From Coprococcus aceti (GTDB lineage: Bacteria; Bacillota; Clostridia; Lachnospirales; Lachnospiraceae): DNA of 64,000 bases. The stretch is taken from the NCBI RefSeq assembly GCF_025567285.1, contig NZ_JAOQJT010000012.1, positions 1 through 64,000 on the forward strand, in the 5' to 3' direction. The translations under genes were made by a program, and so were the position numbers. A model generated the notes under the pieces. It was not told where the DNA came from. It did no database searches and was given only the letters and a program-made list of their open reading frames with translations. The stretch's first letter is position 1. The number at the start of each line of letters is the position of its first letter. This document shows positions 50,280 through 59,783 of the stretch, piece by piece.

Positions 50280-52016
50280 ATGAGTTACAGAGACACATAT
50301 GATTTTTGGATGACAGATGATTATTTCGATGAGGATACCAAGAAGGAGCTTGCAGCCATAGCTGATGATGAGGCTGAGATCGAGGACAGATTCTATCGTG
50401 ATCTTGTATTTGGAACTGGTGGACTCAGAGGTGTGATAGGCGCGGGAACCAACAGAATGAACTTCTACACCGTCCGAAAGGCTACACAGGGTCTTGCAAA
50501 CTTCATTGTGAAGCAGAATGCGCAGGACAAGGGCGTGGCAATAGCATACGATTCAAGAAAGTATTCTCCAGAGTTTGCAGCAGAAGCAGCTCTCTGCCTG
50601 TGTGCAAATGGAATCAAGTCATATCTCTTTGAGTCACTCAGACCTACACCTGAGCTTTCATATGCAGTCAGAAAGCTTGGATGTACAGCAGGTATAGTTA
50701 TAACAGCCAGCCACAATCCACCAGAGTACAACGGTTACAAGGTATACTGGGAGGATGGCGCGCAGATCACAGCTCCAAAGGACAGAGAGATCATCGCAGA
50801 GGTTAAGGCTGTAACAGATTTCCATACAGTAAAGACCATGGATAAGCAGGAGGCACTTGACAAGGGCCTTCTCACTATCATAGGTGCCGAGATAGATGAC
50901 GCGTATATGGAGGAACTCAAGAAGCAGATCATTCATCCCGAGATCATCAAGGAGCAGTCAGAGAACATCAAGATCGTATACACACCGTTCCACGGAACCG
51001 GTCTTGTACCTGTAAAGAGAGTTCTGTCCGAGCTTGGTTTCAAAAACGTATACATTGTTCCTGAGCAGGAGCTTCCAGACCCTGAGTTCACAACGCTTGA
51101 GTATCCAAACCCAGAGGATCCAAAGGCATTTGAGCTTGCCCTCAAGCTGGCAAAGGAGAAGAATGCGGACATAGTTCTCGCTACAGATCCTGATGCAGAC
51201 CGTCTTGGAATATACGCACTCGATACAAAGACAGGCAAGTATATGCCATTTACAGGAAATATGTCAGGACTTATAATCGCTGAATACCAGTTCAGAGAGA
51301 GAACAAAATGCGGTCTCATGCCAAAGAATCCGGCCATGGTCAAGACTATTGTAACCACAAATATGGCTGATCCACTGGCTGCAGATTACAATGTCAACCT
51401 CATCGAGGTTCTAACAGGCTTCAAGTTCATCGGTGAGCAGATCAAGTTCTTCGAGCAGAATAATTCATACAATTTCGTAATGGGTATGGAGGAGAGCTAC
51501 GGATGTCTCGTTGGAACATACGCAAGAGACAAGGATGCTCCGGTTGCAGTTATGTGTCTCTGCGAGGCTGCAGCATACTGCAAAAGCCAGGGAATCACTC
51601 TGTGGGATCACATGCTTGATCTCTATGAGAAGTACGGATATTACAAGGAAGGCCTCTACACAATAACGCTCAAGGGTGTTACAGGAGCAGAGAAGATCCG
51701 CAAGATCATGTCCTCACTCAGAGCTGAGTCACTTACTCAGATCGATACACTCAAGGTTCTCAAGGTTCGTGATTACGAGAAGAACACGATCACAGATCTT
51801 GCCACCGGAGAGGTCACAGAGTCAGGACTTCCACAGTCCAACGTTCTCTACTACGACCTTGAGGATGGCGCATGGGCATGTGTACGTCCATCAGGAACAG
51901 AGCCAAAGATCAAGCTGTACTACGGAATCAAGGGAACAAGCCTTGATGATGCAGATGCAAAGCTTGAAGCTCTCCAGACAGCACTTGTTGAGAAGCTCAA
52001 CAAGCTGGCAGAGTAG
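50280..52016 (+). CDS. Phosphoglucomutase/phosphomannomutase, paralog 1 of 3
   Basis: This 578-aa alpha-D-phosphohexomutase interconverts glucose-1-P and glucose-6-P. All four family loops are present: catalytic serine in TASHNPP (about 144), metal loop DPDADRLG (about 306), sugar loop GMEESYG (about 406), phosphate loop RPSGTEPK (about 541). It is the canonical member of the three. ATG 50280 follows AAGAAGGAGAAG. Terminated by the hairpin at 52044. Confidence 0.92.
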   Translation: MSYRDTYDFWMTDDYFDEDTKKELAAIADDEAEIEDRFYRDLVFGTGGLRGVIGAGTNRMNFYTVRKATQGLANFIVKQNAQDKGVAIAYDSRKYSPEFAAEAALCLCANGIKSYLFESLRPTPELSYAVRKLGCTAGIVITASHNPPEYNGYKVYWEDGAQITAPKDREIIAEVKAVTDFHTVKTMDKQEALDKGLLTIIGAEIDDAYMEELKKQIIHPEIIKEQSENIKIVYTPFHGTGLVPVKRVLSELGFKNVYIVPEQELPDPEFTTLEYPNPEDPKAFELALKLAKEKNADIVLATDPDADRLGIYALDTKTGKYMPFTGNMSGLIIAEYQFRERTKCGLMPKNPAMVKTIVTTNMADPLAADYNVNLIEVLTGFKFIGEQIKFFEQNNSYNFVMGMEESYGCLVGTYARDKDAPVAVMCLCEAAAYCKSQGITLWDHMLDLYEKYGYYKEGLYTITLKGVTGAEKIRKIMSSLRAESLTQIDTLKVLKVRDYEKNTITDLATGEVTESGLPQSNVLYYDLEDGAWACVRPSGTEPKIKLYYGIKGTSLDDADAKLEALQTALVEKLNKLAE

Positions 52017-52043
52017 CATAAGTATAATATATAGCAAATACAA

Positions 52044-52082
52044 AAAAGCGCCGTCTGGTCTGGTGACCGGACGGCGCTTTGC
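52044..52082. terminator. Terminator between phosphoglucomutase 1 and GHKL remnant
   Basis: AAAGCGCCGTC and GACGGCGCTTT, perfect 11-bp GC-rich stem with inner GG/CC pairs. It can act in both directions and is shared with the minus-strand remnant. Confidence 0.85.
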
Positions 52083-52087
52083 TGTCA

Positions 52088-52588
52088 TTATACGATTACG
52101 TCGAACTGTATGTAGTCTCCCTGGTCGGTATTTACCGTGTCGAGATATATTTTACCATTGTATTTGTCGGTCAGTTTTTTCAGGTTGTAGAGACCGTAAC
52201 CATGGCCATGTCTGTCTCCGGTTTTGGTGGTATATCCCGGTGAGAACATATTCTGGCGGAATTCGTTGGTTTTGACGGAACCCTTGTTTCTTGTTTTTAT
52301 TTCTATCTGGTTCTGCCTGCTGTCCAGGTACAAATATGCAGTGCCAAATGGGGCGGTCGATTCAAGCGCATTATCGATCAGTATACCGATGATCCTGATC
52401 AGTTCATACTCCGGCATTCGGCTCTTCAGATCCCTGGATGCCACCTGGACTACGAGCTCCTTCTGATCCTTCTGTGCCTCCGTGATCTTGCTGTACACAA
52501 ATCCGGCTACAACGCTCAGGTTGATCTTGAGCAGATCACAAATGGCCTCTGTAAAGTAATAAAAAAGGTCGGTTATATTACAAGTCAA
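52088..52588 (-). pseudogene. GHKL-type histidine kinase remnant (AgrC-like)
   Basis: The minus-strand frame of 166 aa has only the C-terminal ATPase domain: ELIRIIGILIDNALEST (N box), HGHGYGLYNLKKL (G box) and a final IQFDVIV. The histidine motif and the N-terminal membrane domain are missing. The frame begins with TTG and no ribosome site. A complete AgrC-type kinase is about 430 aa. It is a truncated gene; no response regulator remains nearby. The 240 bp before it are AT-rich and empty. Confidence 0.7.
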
Positions 52589-52828
52589 TTGCAGAAAATA
52601 TAATTCTTTTAGTTAATACCGCCATAATAAAACGGCTGCAATATACATCTGCGCAACAAAGTGATATAAATTGCAAGATTAAATATTGAATTTAAAAACT
52701 GCTTAATATATTATACAAATAACAATAAATTAGCTAAAAATAGCCTAATAAAATGAACGGAAGATAAATTGTGGATAGATAAAAAGGAAAAATCTGTGTG
52801 GCCTGTGAGGTCAGGAAAGGGGTAGAAG

Positions 52829-54553
52829 ATGGACGCAAAGCAGAGATACGAGATGTGGCTTGGCAGCGATCAGGTAGATGATGTTACGAAGCAGGAGCTC
52901 GTAAACATAAAGGATAATGAAGCGGAGATTGAAGATAGATTTTACACAAACCTTGAGTTTGGAACAGGTGGACTTCGAGGCGTGATGGGAGCGGGAACGA
53001 ACCGCATGAACATTTACACGGTTCGCATGGCAACACAGGGAATTGCTAACTACCTGGCGAAGATTGGAATATCAGAGCCGTCGGCAGCTATAGCATTTGA
53101 CAACAGAAACAATGCTTCGCTGTATGCGCTTGAAACTGCTCTCTGCCTGTGTGCAAATGGCGTGAAGGTGTATCTGTTTGATGCGCTCCGCCCGACACCG
53201 GAGCTTTCATTTGCAGTGAGACATCTGCACTGCAATATCGGCGTGAATATAACGGCAAGCCACAATCCAAAGGAATACAACGGATATAAGGTTTACTGGG
53301 ATGATGGAGCCCAGATCGTATCTCCTCAGGATAAGGAGATCATTGCAGAGGTCAACAATATAGAAGATTTCTCCATGGTTAAGACTATGGACAAGGACGC
53401 TGCAATAGATGCAGGACTGTTGAATGTGATCGGTCAGGAGATCGATGACGCATATATAGGAGAGCTTCACAAGCTTGTCATGAATCCGGAGGAGATTCAG
53501 AAGGCGGGAGATCTGAAGATCGTATATTCTCCGCTTCACGGAACAGGCCTTAAGCCTGTTACAAGAGTTCTCAGCGAACTTGGTTTCAAGGATGTACATG
53601 TCGTTGAGGAACAGGCTGTTCAAGATGGTAATTTCCCAACTGTAAAGTCCCCAAATCCTGAGGGCGCAGAGGCGTATGCCCTGAGTCTTGAGCTGGCGAA
53701 GAAGGTCGGCGGAGAGCTGATTCTTGTCACAGATCCTGATGCGGATAGGCTTGGAATGTATGGATATGACAGCAAGAATAATGAGTATAAAGAATTTACG
53801 GGCAATATGTTCGGTGCGATCCTCTGTGATTACGTGCTGATGCAGAGATCCCAGAGCGGAAGACTGCCTGAGAATCCGGCGATTGTAACTACGGTTGTTA
53901 TCACCAATATGGTCAAGGAGATATGTAAGAAGTACGACACTTTCTGTGACTGCAACAACCTGATCGGATTTAAGAATATAGCATCGAGAATGAGGGCTTA
54001 TGAGCAGACAGGTGAACACAATTATGTGTTCGGGCTTGAAGATACATTTGGATGTCTGCCTGGTACATATGCAAGGGACAAGGACTCGGTTGGAACGTTG
54101 ATGCTTCTCTGTGAGGCTGCGGCATACTACAAGAACCGTGGCATGACTCTGTGGGACAGAATGGTTGAATTGTGGCAGGAATATGGTTACTACAAAGAGA
54201 AGGTTCAGACCATGAAGTTTGACGGACGCGAGGGTGCTGCAAAGATACAGTCTATGATACAGACGCTGAGAGATAATCCGGTGCAGAAGGTCGGCGCTTA
54301 CAGCGTGGAGAAGATCTACGACTACAAGCTTGGAACAGAGACAGACGCCGCAACAGGCAAATCCGAAGCGGCAGTTCTCCCAAAGTCCAACATGATATAT
54401 TATCAGCTTGCGGATGGCGCATGGTTCCTTGTGAGACCTTCAGGCACAGAACCGAAGATCAAGTTCTACCTCGGGGTAAAGGGAAGTTCTCAGGAGGATG
54501 CGGCAGAGCAGCTTGACGAGCTTGCGGTAAATGTGAAGGCGATGTTTTCGTAA
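52829..54553 (+). CDS. Phosphoglucomutase/phosphomannomutase-like, paralog 2 of 3
   Basis: This is a 574-aa protein. Catalytic TASHNPK, metal loop DPDADRLG and phosphate loop RPSGTEPK are intact. The sugar loop, GMEES in the other two, is GLEDTFGC here. That loop contacts the sugar ring and positions phosphohexomutase specificity, so this enzyme may prefer another sugar. The preceding loop NLIGFKNIASRMRAYEQ also departs from the family's LTGFKYIGEQI. ATG 52829 follows AGGAAAGGGGTAGAAG. Confidence 0.88.
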   Translation: MDAKQRYEMWLGSDQVDDVTKQELVNIKDNEAEIEDRFYTNLEFGTGGLRGVMGAGTNRMNIYTVRMATQGIANYLAKIGISEPSAAIAFDNRNNASLYALETALCLCANGVKVYLFDALRPTPELSFAVRHLHCNIGVNITASHNPKEYNGYKVYWDDGAQIVSPQDKEIIAEVNNIEDFSMVKTMDKDAAIDAGLLNVIGQEIDDAYIGELHKLVMNPEEIQKAGDLKIVYSPLHGTGLKPVTRVLSELGFKDVHVVEEQAVQDGNFPTVKSPNPEGAEAYALSLELAKKVGGELILVTDPDADRLGMYGYDSKNNEYKEFTGNMFGAILCDYVLMQRSQSGRLPENPAIVTTVVITNMVKEICKKYDTFCDCNNLIGFKNIASRMRAYEQTGEHNYVFGLEDTFGCLPGTYARDKDSVGTLMLLCEAAAYYKNRGMTLWDRMVELWQEYGYYKEKVQTMKFDGREGAAKIQSMIQTLRDNPVQKVGAYSVEKIYDYKLGTETDAATGKSEAAVLPKSNMIYYQLADGAWFLVRPSGTEPKIKFYLGVKGSSQEDAAEQLDELAVNVKAMFS

Positions 54554-54663
54554 AACGGGATGATTGGTAAGAAACGAAATGGCTGGCAAATAAATGTCAG
54601 CAGAAAATAGGTTCGAAGATCGCGGTCGCGACTAAAAATAATTACAAGATGGAGGTAAAAAAG

Positions 54664-56427
54664 ATGGGTTACATGGACGAATACAAGTTCTGGCTTGAGT
54701 CAGACTGCTTTGATGAGAAGACCAAGGAAGAGCTTAGAAGTATCGCAGATGATGACAAAGAGATCCAGGACAGATTCTACAAGAATCTGAAATTTGGAAC
54801 CGGCGGAATGCGCGGAATCATGGGTGCTGGAACCAACAGAATGAATATATATACAGTTACAAAGGCTACACAGGGCCTTGCAGAATACATACTTGAGGTT
54901 GGCCCTGAGGCTGCTAAGAGAGGTGTAGTAATTGCACATGACTGCCGAAATATGTCAGCAGAGTTCACAGAGGCATCAGCTCTGTGCCTCAATGCAAATG
55001 GCATAAAGACTTATGTGTTTGATGCACTCCGCCCTACACCGGAGCTTTCATTTGCAGTGAGAGAGCTTGGATGTATAGCCGGAATCGTGGTAACAGCAAG
55101 CCACAATCCACCTGAGTACAACGGCTACAAGGTGTACTGGGAGGACGGCAGCCAGATCGTATCCCCTCAGGATCAGGATATCCTGAAGCATGTGGCGGAT
55201 GTTGAGAGATATGAGGATGTCAAGACCATGGACAAGGACAAGGCGGTTGCAGACGGTCTGTTCTGTATGGTTCCTGCAAGTGTTGATGAGAACTATTATC
55301 AGGCGCTCATAAAGCAGACCATCCACGGCGACATAATTCCGAAGGTTGCAGACGATATCAAGATAGTATACACACCACTTCATGGAACAGGAAATGTACC
55401 TGTAAGGGAAGTGCTAAAGAGACTTGGCTTCAAGCACGTATATGTTGTAGAGGAGCAGACTGTTCCTGACGGAGACTTCAGCACAGTCAAGTCACCAAAT
55501 CCAGAGGAACCATCAGCATTTGCCATGGGAATAGACCTGGCGAAGAAGGTGGATGCGGACGTTATCATGGCCACAGATCCTGATGCAGACAGACTTGGAA
55601 TATACGTCAAGGACAGCACGGGAATCTGGAAGGACACGGAATTTGCAGATGATCCGGCATATCCATATGTCCGCTTCAATGCCAATATGACAGGTGCCCT
55701 GATAGCAGAGTATGTATGTCGTGAGCAGAAGGCAGTCGGTAAGCTGCCGGCAAACGGAGCTATCTGTAACACGGTTGTCAGCACCAATCTTACAAAGGCT
55801 ATAGCAGAGAATTACAACCTGAAATATATAGAGACACTCACCGGATTTAAGTACATAGGTGAGCAGATACTTCTCTTTGAGAAGAACAACACATACAAGT
55901 TCATCTTCGGAATGGAGGAGAGCTTTGGATGTTTAGTAGGAGACTACACTCGTGACAAGGACGCTTGCGCAGCCGTTGTCATTTTATGTGAAATAGCAGC
56001 ATTTTATAAGCTGCAGGGAGAAACCATCTGTAATGCCATGGAAGAGGTTTACCGCAAATATGGCTATTACTTTGAAGGTGCGTTTGGGATAACTCTAAAG
56101 GGTGTAGATGGTGCAGCACAGATTAAGGAGATGATGGAGAACTTCAGAAACCATCCACTTACGACCTTTGCAGGTATCAAGGTTATCGGCATGAGGGACT
56201 ATGTGAGCGGAATCCGCAAGCCGCTTGATGGCGAGGAGGAGAATATGGGCCTTCCAAAGTCGAACGTGCTGTACTATGAGCTGGAAAATAATGCCTGGTT
56301 CGCGGTTAGGCCTTCTGGAAATGAACCAAAGATCAAATTCTACTTTGGCGTGAATGAAAACAGCCTAAAAAATGCCATGTCAAAGATAGACGAGATGAAA
56401 GCATGTGTGCAGGAGCTTGTTAAATAA
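54664..56427 (+). CDS. Phosphoglucomutase/phosphomannomutase, paralog 3 of 3
   Basis: This is 587 aa from ATG 54664; GATGGAGG lies upstream, and ATG 54649 would include that ribosome site. The catalytic TASHNPP, DPDADRLG metal loop and GMEESFG sugar loop are intact. The phosphate loop is RPSGNEPK instead of RPSGTEPK. An insertion near 330 (DSTGIWKDTEFADDPAYPYV) lengthens this copy. The gene is followed by a terminator. Confidence 0.9.
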   Translation: MGYMDEYKFWLESDCFDEKTKEELRSIADDDKEIQDRFYKNLKFGTGGMRGIMGAGTNRMNIYTVTKATQGLAEYILEVGPEAAKRGVVIAHDCRNMSAEFTEASALCLNANGIKTYVFDALRPTPELSFAVRELGCIAGIVVTASHNPPEYNGYKVYWEDGSQIVSPQDQDILKHVADVERYEDVKTMDKDKAVADGLFCMVPASVDENYYQALIKQTIHGDIIPKVADDIKIVYTPLHGTGNVPVREVLKRLGFKHVYVVEEQTVPDGDFSTVKSPNPEEPSAFAMGIDLAKKVDADVIMATDPDADRLGIYVKDSTGIWKDTEFADDPAYPYVRFNANMTGALIAEYVCREQKAVGKLPANGAICNTVVSTNLTKAIAENYNLKYIETLTGFKYIGEQILLFEKNNTYKFIFGMEESFGCLVGDYTRDKDACAAVVILCEIAAFYKLQGETICNAMEEVYRKYGYYFEGAFGITLKGVDGAAQIKEMMENFRNHPLTTFAGIKVIGMRDYVSGIRKPLDGEEENMGLPKSNVLYYELENNAWFAVRPSGNEPKIKFYFGVNENSLKNAMSKIDEMKACVQELVK

Positions 56428-56529
56428 ACAATCACAAAATATGGCAGAATTTACTGCTAAAAAAACATTCCTTCCATATACTACAAAATTTAACATGTAA
56501 ATGCACTTTCCAGCCAATGCGCTGAACAA

Positions 56530-56568
56530 GAGGGATCTCGGCTTTGAGGCTGAGGTCCCTTTTGTAAA
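56530..56568 (+). terminator. Terminator after phosphoglucomutase 3
   Basis: GGGATCTCGGCTT pairs with AGGCTGAGGTCCC (with some G-U pairs), followed by TTTT. Confidence 0.7.
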
Positions 56569-56685
56569 AGTAAAATATAGTTAAAAATGCTAAAAATCTG
56601 TTTAAAAATTAACTAAAAAATGCTACAATGTATAAAGTAACTGCAGTGTGTGGCAAACGCGGATAGGAGTAGTATAGGAGATTAT

Positions 56686-57489
56686 ATGCCAGAAAAAGAA
56701 ATAGAAAAAGAAATAAAAAAAGAGAGAGAAATAGAAAAGAAAAATATAAAAAGTATCGCTGGACATATCATCGATGAGAAAACCGATGAAAAAGAGAAAC
56801 GAGAGCCGGAGAGCGTCTTGGATGTGGATGAGCATATGTCTGAGAAACAGAAACTCAGCCTTATGAACAAACAGCAGAAAAAGGAATACATACTGGAGTA
56901 TTATGCTCCGAAGGCTCTATTTGCACTTGTTGTTGTGGGCATAGTTGTATTCCTTGTCGTAAAACATTTTACGGCGGAATCTGCGGCACTCAACATCCTT
57001 GCGGTCAACACTACACAACAGGAATCCGCGGCGAACGACAAGGCGTATTATGAGGAATTCCTAAGTGAAAATGGTCTTGATGCGGAGAAGGAATATGTCA
57101 GTATAAGTACAGGGATCGGCGTGTCAACTGATCCGAATGATGCCATGAGTCAGGATAGTCTACAGCTTATACAGAACAAATTTATGGCGAATGCGGTGGA
57201 CGTGTTCTTTGCCGACACAGACCTTGTCATGAGTTTTGGAGAGTTCGGATATATGCAGGATCTTGATAAGGTACTGACTGATGAACTGAAAGAAAAGTAT
57301 AAAGATTCGTTTGTGTATGCAACGGTTATTGAAACGGGTGAGAAGATACCTGTCGGAATAAAGATCGGTGATAATTCCTGGGTGAAGGATACCGGCTGGT
57401 ATGAAATGGATGCTGCAGTGGGATTTGGCGAGAATGCCAAGAATATGGATCTTGCACTTGAATTTCTTGAATACATAAGCAGAGAGTGA
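56686..57489 (+). CDS. Membrane-anchored protein with binding-protein-like domain
   Basis: This is about 267 aa from ATG 56686 (AGTATAGGAGATT upstream). A lysine/glutamate-rich N-terminal segment (EKEIEKEIKKEREIEKKN and similar) is followed by one TM helix (about 80-100) and an extracellular part of about 160 aa resembling a truncated solute-binding-type domain (DVFFADTDLVMSFGEFGYMQ, and a final LALEFLEYISRE). It may help capture sugars or act as a sensor. It precedes the alpha-galactosidase by 35 bp. Confidence 0.6.
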   Translation: MPEKEIEKEIKKEREIEKKNIKSIAGHIIDEKTDEKEKREPESVLDVDEHMSEKQKLSLMNKQQKKEYILEYYAPKALFALVVVGIVVFLVVKHFTAESAALNILAVNTTQQESAANDKAYYEEFLSENGLDAEKEYVSISTGIGVSTDPNDAMSQDSLQLIQNKFMANAVDVFFADTDLVMSFGEFGYMQDLDKVLTDELKEKYKDSFVYATVIETGEKIPVGIKIGDNSWVKDTGWYEMDAAVGFGENAKNMDLALEFLEYISRE

Positions 57490-57524
57490 TACCCATAAAT
57501 AAAACGAGGAGACTATAGATACAT

Positions 57525-59726
57525 ATGAGCATAAGATATGATGAGGCAAACAGAATATTTGAACTTGATACGAGAAACACGAGTTATCGTATCGGAATCG
57601 CCGATGAAGAGGGGTTTGTCGGACATATATATTATGGACAGAAGATCCGTCCGCAGAAATGTGATCAGTTTTTGAGAACGTGTGAGGCTCCTTTTGTTCC
57701 GTCCAAGAATAACAGGGAGAGATGTTCATTTATGGACACATTTCCGACAGAGTATTCCGGAAATGGAATAGGAGACTACAGGGAGAGTTGTATTGCAGTA
57801 AAGACCGCAAATGGCAGCAGAACCGTTGATCTGAAATTTGTGGATTACGATATTGTAAATGGAAAGCCGGGGATTAGTGGCCTTCCGGCATCATTTGCGG
57901 GAGAAGAGGAGGTTCAGACTCTCGTTGTCCATATGATGGATGGGGGATGTGGCATTGATGTTGACCTGATATATTCTGTGTTTGAGGATGAGGATGTTAT
58001 AACCAGAAGTGTGAGCGTGAAAAATGCAGGTGATAGGAATATCAGGCTCACAAAGGTATATTCTGCATGTATAGACATGGATGACGAGGATTTTGAGATG
58101 CTCACTCTTCATGGCTCATGGGCTAGGGAGAGACAGATCGAGAGACGCCCGATAGCTTATGGCAAGCAGAGTGTAAGCTCTCTCCGTGGTGAGTCATCCC
58201 ACCAGGACCATCCGTTTATGGCATGGATGACAAAGGGGACAGATCAGACTACGGGTGATGTATATGGAATGCATTTTGTGTACTCGGGTAACTTCATCGC
58301 ACAGATAGAGAAATCACAGTTTGATTCCATACGCGCAGTCATGGGCATACATTCAGAGGGATTTGAGTGGTGGCTCACGCCTGGAGAGACGTTTACAGCG
58401 CCTGAGGTTGTGCTTACATACAGCCATGATGGACTTGGACAGATGACTAGAAATCTTCATGATTTTTACAGATGCCACATGATAAGGAGCAGATATCTTC
58501 ACCAGAAGAGACCTGTCCTCATCAACAACTGGGAGGCTACATATTTTGACTTTGATACCGATAAGCTCCTTGCGATAGCAAAGAGTGCGGCAGAACATGG
58601 AATAGAGATGCTGGTCATGGATGATGGCTGGTTTGGACATAGAAATGATGATGCCACAAGTCTTGGAGACTGGTTTGTAAATGAAAACAAGATCAAGGGC
58701 GGTTTGAAACATCTTGTCGATGAGGTGAATAAGCTGGGGCTGAAATTTGGAATATGGATGGAGCCTGAAATGATTTCCCCTGATTCTGAACTTTACAGAA
58801 AGCATCCCGACTGGGCGTTTGCGGTTCCGGAGAGAACGGCTACATTATCGCGAAATCAGTACGTGCTTGATCTCTCGAGAAAAGAAGTTAGAGACTACGT
58901 GTATGAATGTGTGCATAACGTGATCTCATCAGCAAATATTGAGTATGTTAAGTGGGATATGAACAGACAGCTCACGGATATCGGCAGCGTAGAATTCACC
59001 GGAGACAGGCAGGGAGAATTGGCTCACAGGTATGTGCTTGGAGTATATGAGCTGCAAGAGCGCCTTGTTAACGATTTCCCAGATCTTTTGCTTGAGAACT
59101 GCTCGGGCGGTGGTGCAAGATTTGACCCTGGCATGCTTTACTACAGTCCGCAGATATGGTGCTCCGATGACACGGATGCCATAGAGAGACTTTCTATACA
59201 GGAGGGAACGGAACTGATATATCCGCTTTCGACCATGGGCGCACATGTGTCGGATTGCCCTAATCACACAGTTGGAAGGAGTACACCTTTTATGACCAGG
59301 GCACATGTGGCTCTGGCGGGAACATTTGGCTATGAACTCGATATCACAAAAATAAGTGAAGAAGAACGTGCGATGATCCCTGAGCAGGTGTCTATGTATC
59401 ATAAATATAATGACCTTGTAAGGGAGGGTGATTATTATAGGGTTGCATCGTACAGGGAAAATGGACTGTATGATTGCTGGATGGTTGTTGCAAAGGATAA
59501 GAGTGAGGCGTTGGTGACTTACGTTCAGGTGCTTGGAAGACCTAACGTACACAGTAGAAAGATAAAACTTTTAGGGCTTGACGTGACTGCTGGTTACAGA
59601 CTTGATGGCACGGACGAAGTGTATGGGGGAGATCTTCTGATGAATGCCGGGATGCTTGTGGAAGATATGCGTGGGGATTATATGAGCAGGCTTTATCACT
59701 TTGTGCTTGACAATAGTTTAACTTAA
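57525..59726 (+). CDS. Alpha-galactosidase, glycoside hydrolase family 36
   Basis: This 733-aa GH36 enzyme releases alpha-linked galactose from raffinose-family sugars or galactomannan pieces. The expected nucleophile is D478 in VKWDMNRQ and the acid/base D548 in WCSDDTDA. MDDGWFG near 365 and CSGGGARFDPGML near 525 are family signatures. No signal peptide is present, so it is intracellular. ATG 57525 follows ACGAGGAGAC. The LacI-type regulator starts 57 bp downstream; the sugar ABC importer lies 2.3 kb further. Confidence 0.94.
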   Translation: MSIRYDEANRIFELDTRNTSYRIGIADEEGFVGHIYYGQKIRPQKCDQFLRTCEAPFVPSKNNRERCSFMDTFPTEYSGNGIGDYRESCIAVKTANGSRTVDLKFVDYDIVNGKPGISGLPASFAGEEEVQTLVVHMMDGGCGIDVDLIYSVFEDEDVITRSVSVKNAGDRNIRLTKVYSACIDMDDEDFEMLTLHGSWARERQIERRPIAYGKQSVSSLRGESSHQDHPFMAWMTKGTDQTTGDVYGMHFVYSGNFIAQIEKSQFDSIRAVMGIHSEGFEWWLTPGETFTAPEVVLTYSHDGLGQMTRNLHDFYRCHMIRSRYLHQKRPVLINNWEATYFDFDTDKLLAIAKSAAEHGIEMLVMDDGWFGHRNDDATSLGDWFVNENKIKGGLKHLVDEVNKLGLKFGIWMEPEMISPDSELYRKHPDWAFAVPERTATLSRNQYVLDLSRKEVRDYVYECVHNVISSANIEYVKWDMNRQLTDIGSVEFTGDRQGELAHRYVLGVYELQERLVNDFPDLLLENCSGGGARFDPGMLYYSPQIWCSDDTDAIERLSIQEGTELIYPLSTMGAHVSDCPNHTVGRSTPFMTRAHVALAGTFGYELDITKISEEERAMIPEQVSMYHKYNDLVREGDYYRVASYRENGLYDCWMVVAKDKSEALVTYVQVLGRPNVHSRKIKLLGLDVTAGYRLDGTDEVYGGDLLMNAGMLVEDMRGDYMSRLYHFVLDNSLT

Positions 59727-59783
59727 AAATAAAATAAAATTAAGTTGTTTAACCACGTAAAAATAGAGTGAGAAGGACTAGTT

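Noticed and set aside
53207..54019. 270-aa minus-strand frame opposite phosphoglucomutase 2
   Set aside because: Shadow frame; the plus-strand protein has full active-site motifs.
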